Shown piece by piece: positions 6,036 through 6,084 of a stretch of DNA of 6,084 nt; position 1 is the stretch's first letter, and each line of letters starts with the position of its first letter. A model generated the notes under the pieces. It did no database searches, was not told the origin of the DNA, and saw only the letters and a list, made by a program, of their open reading frames with translations. Origin of the DNA: Paludibacteraceae bacterium (GTDB taxonomy: Bacteria > Bacteroidota > Bacteroidia > Bacteroidales > Paludibacteraceae); assembly GCA_017550055.1 (NCBI GenBank), contig JAFYMM010000342.1, positions 1 to 6,084 on the forward strand, written 5' to 3'. Both the position numbers and the translations under genes were made by a program.

Positions 6036-6084
6036 TCAATTTTCTCCTGGGTAGTCTATTGTGTAGTGCAAACCACGGCTTTCT
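6036..6084 (-). CDS. nadB: L-aspartate oxidase, C-terminal end only (partial)
   Basis: Reading inward from the window edge on the minus strand, one frame gives ESRGLHYTIDYPGEN and then TGA (6038-6036). This closely matches the C-terminal ESRGLHFTLDYPE segment of E. coli NadB, the FAD enzyme that oxidises L-aspartate to iminoaspartate in NAD biosynthesis. Only 15 codons are inside the window and the rest lies beyond position 6084. The DUF2723 gene begins 42 nt further on in the same direction. That spacer is almost pure A/T with no recognisable promoter or terminator hairpin, so co-transcription is possible. The identification rests on a short but distinctive motif. Confidence 0.85.
   Translation of the reverse strand, partial: ESRGLHYTIDYPGEN

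Larger units (their letters stand above)
243..6084 (-). other. Probable envelope operon nadB-DUF2723-deacetylase-kdsA-kdsD
   Basis: Five genes run in the same direction with spacers of 42, 9, 3 and 135 nt. No TAnnTTTG promoter motif is evident in the spacers, and a strong terminator follows the last gene. The two tightest junctions suggest translational coupling of DUF2723, deacetylase and kdsA. Four of the five genes concern the cell envelope. Membership of nadB, and of kdsD after the longer spacer, is less certain. Confidence 0.6.

Noticed and set aside
5994..6084. A promoter for the DUF2723 gene, suggested by TTTG on the minus strand near 6070.
   Set aside because: This TTTG falls inside the nadB coding end, and no TAnnTTTG element follows at suitable spacing.

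Overview
This window looks like ordinary chromosome from a member of the Bacteroidota, most likely a Bacteroidales relative. The evidence is AT-rich sequence, gene starts without Shine-Dalgarno sequences, a promoter element of the Bacteroides type (TAnnTTTG) in front of a tRNA, a large DUF2723 membrane protein typical of the phylum, and Kdo biosynthesis genes that imply a Gram-negative outer membrane. The genus cannot be named from what is visible.

Layout: positions 1-172 hold a plus-strand transcription unit, made of a promoter element, tRNA-Asp(GTC) and an intrinsic terminator. A second, symmetrical terminator at about 200-235 separates this unit from everything else, which is on the minus strand and runs toward it. 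In minus-strand transcription order the genes are: the last 15 codons of nadB (L-aspartate oxidase, cut by the window edge); a 1071-residue DUF2723/TMEM260-like membrane protein, probably a GT-C glycosyltransferase; a 201-residue NodB-type polysaccharide deacetylase that starts with TTG; kdsA (Kdo-8-phosphate synthase); and kdsD (arabinose-5-phosphate isomerase). The spacers are 42, 9, 3 and 135 nt. No promoter is recognisable inside the run, so an operon is likely.

How the genes work together: KdsD makes arabinose 5-phosphate and KdsA condenses it with phosphoenolpyruvate, two consecutive steps toward the Kdo of the lipopolysaccharide inner core. The deacetylase and the DUF2723 protein would act on envelope glycans or glycoproteins, so the cluster reads as a cell-envelope module placed after nadB. 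KdsC and KdsB, the later Kdo enzymes, are not in the window.

I found no defence system, mobile element, CRISPR array or clearly new system. The points most worth a second look are a perfect 15-bp inverted repeat inside the first codons of the deacetylase gene, next to its TTG start and 40 nt after the preceding stop codon; three tandem 11-bp units in the kdsA-kdsD spacer; and the DUF2723 protein as a bacterial relative of the animal O-mannosyltransferase TMEM260.
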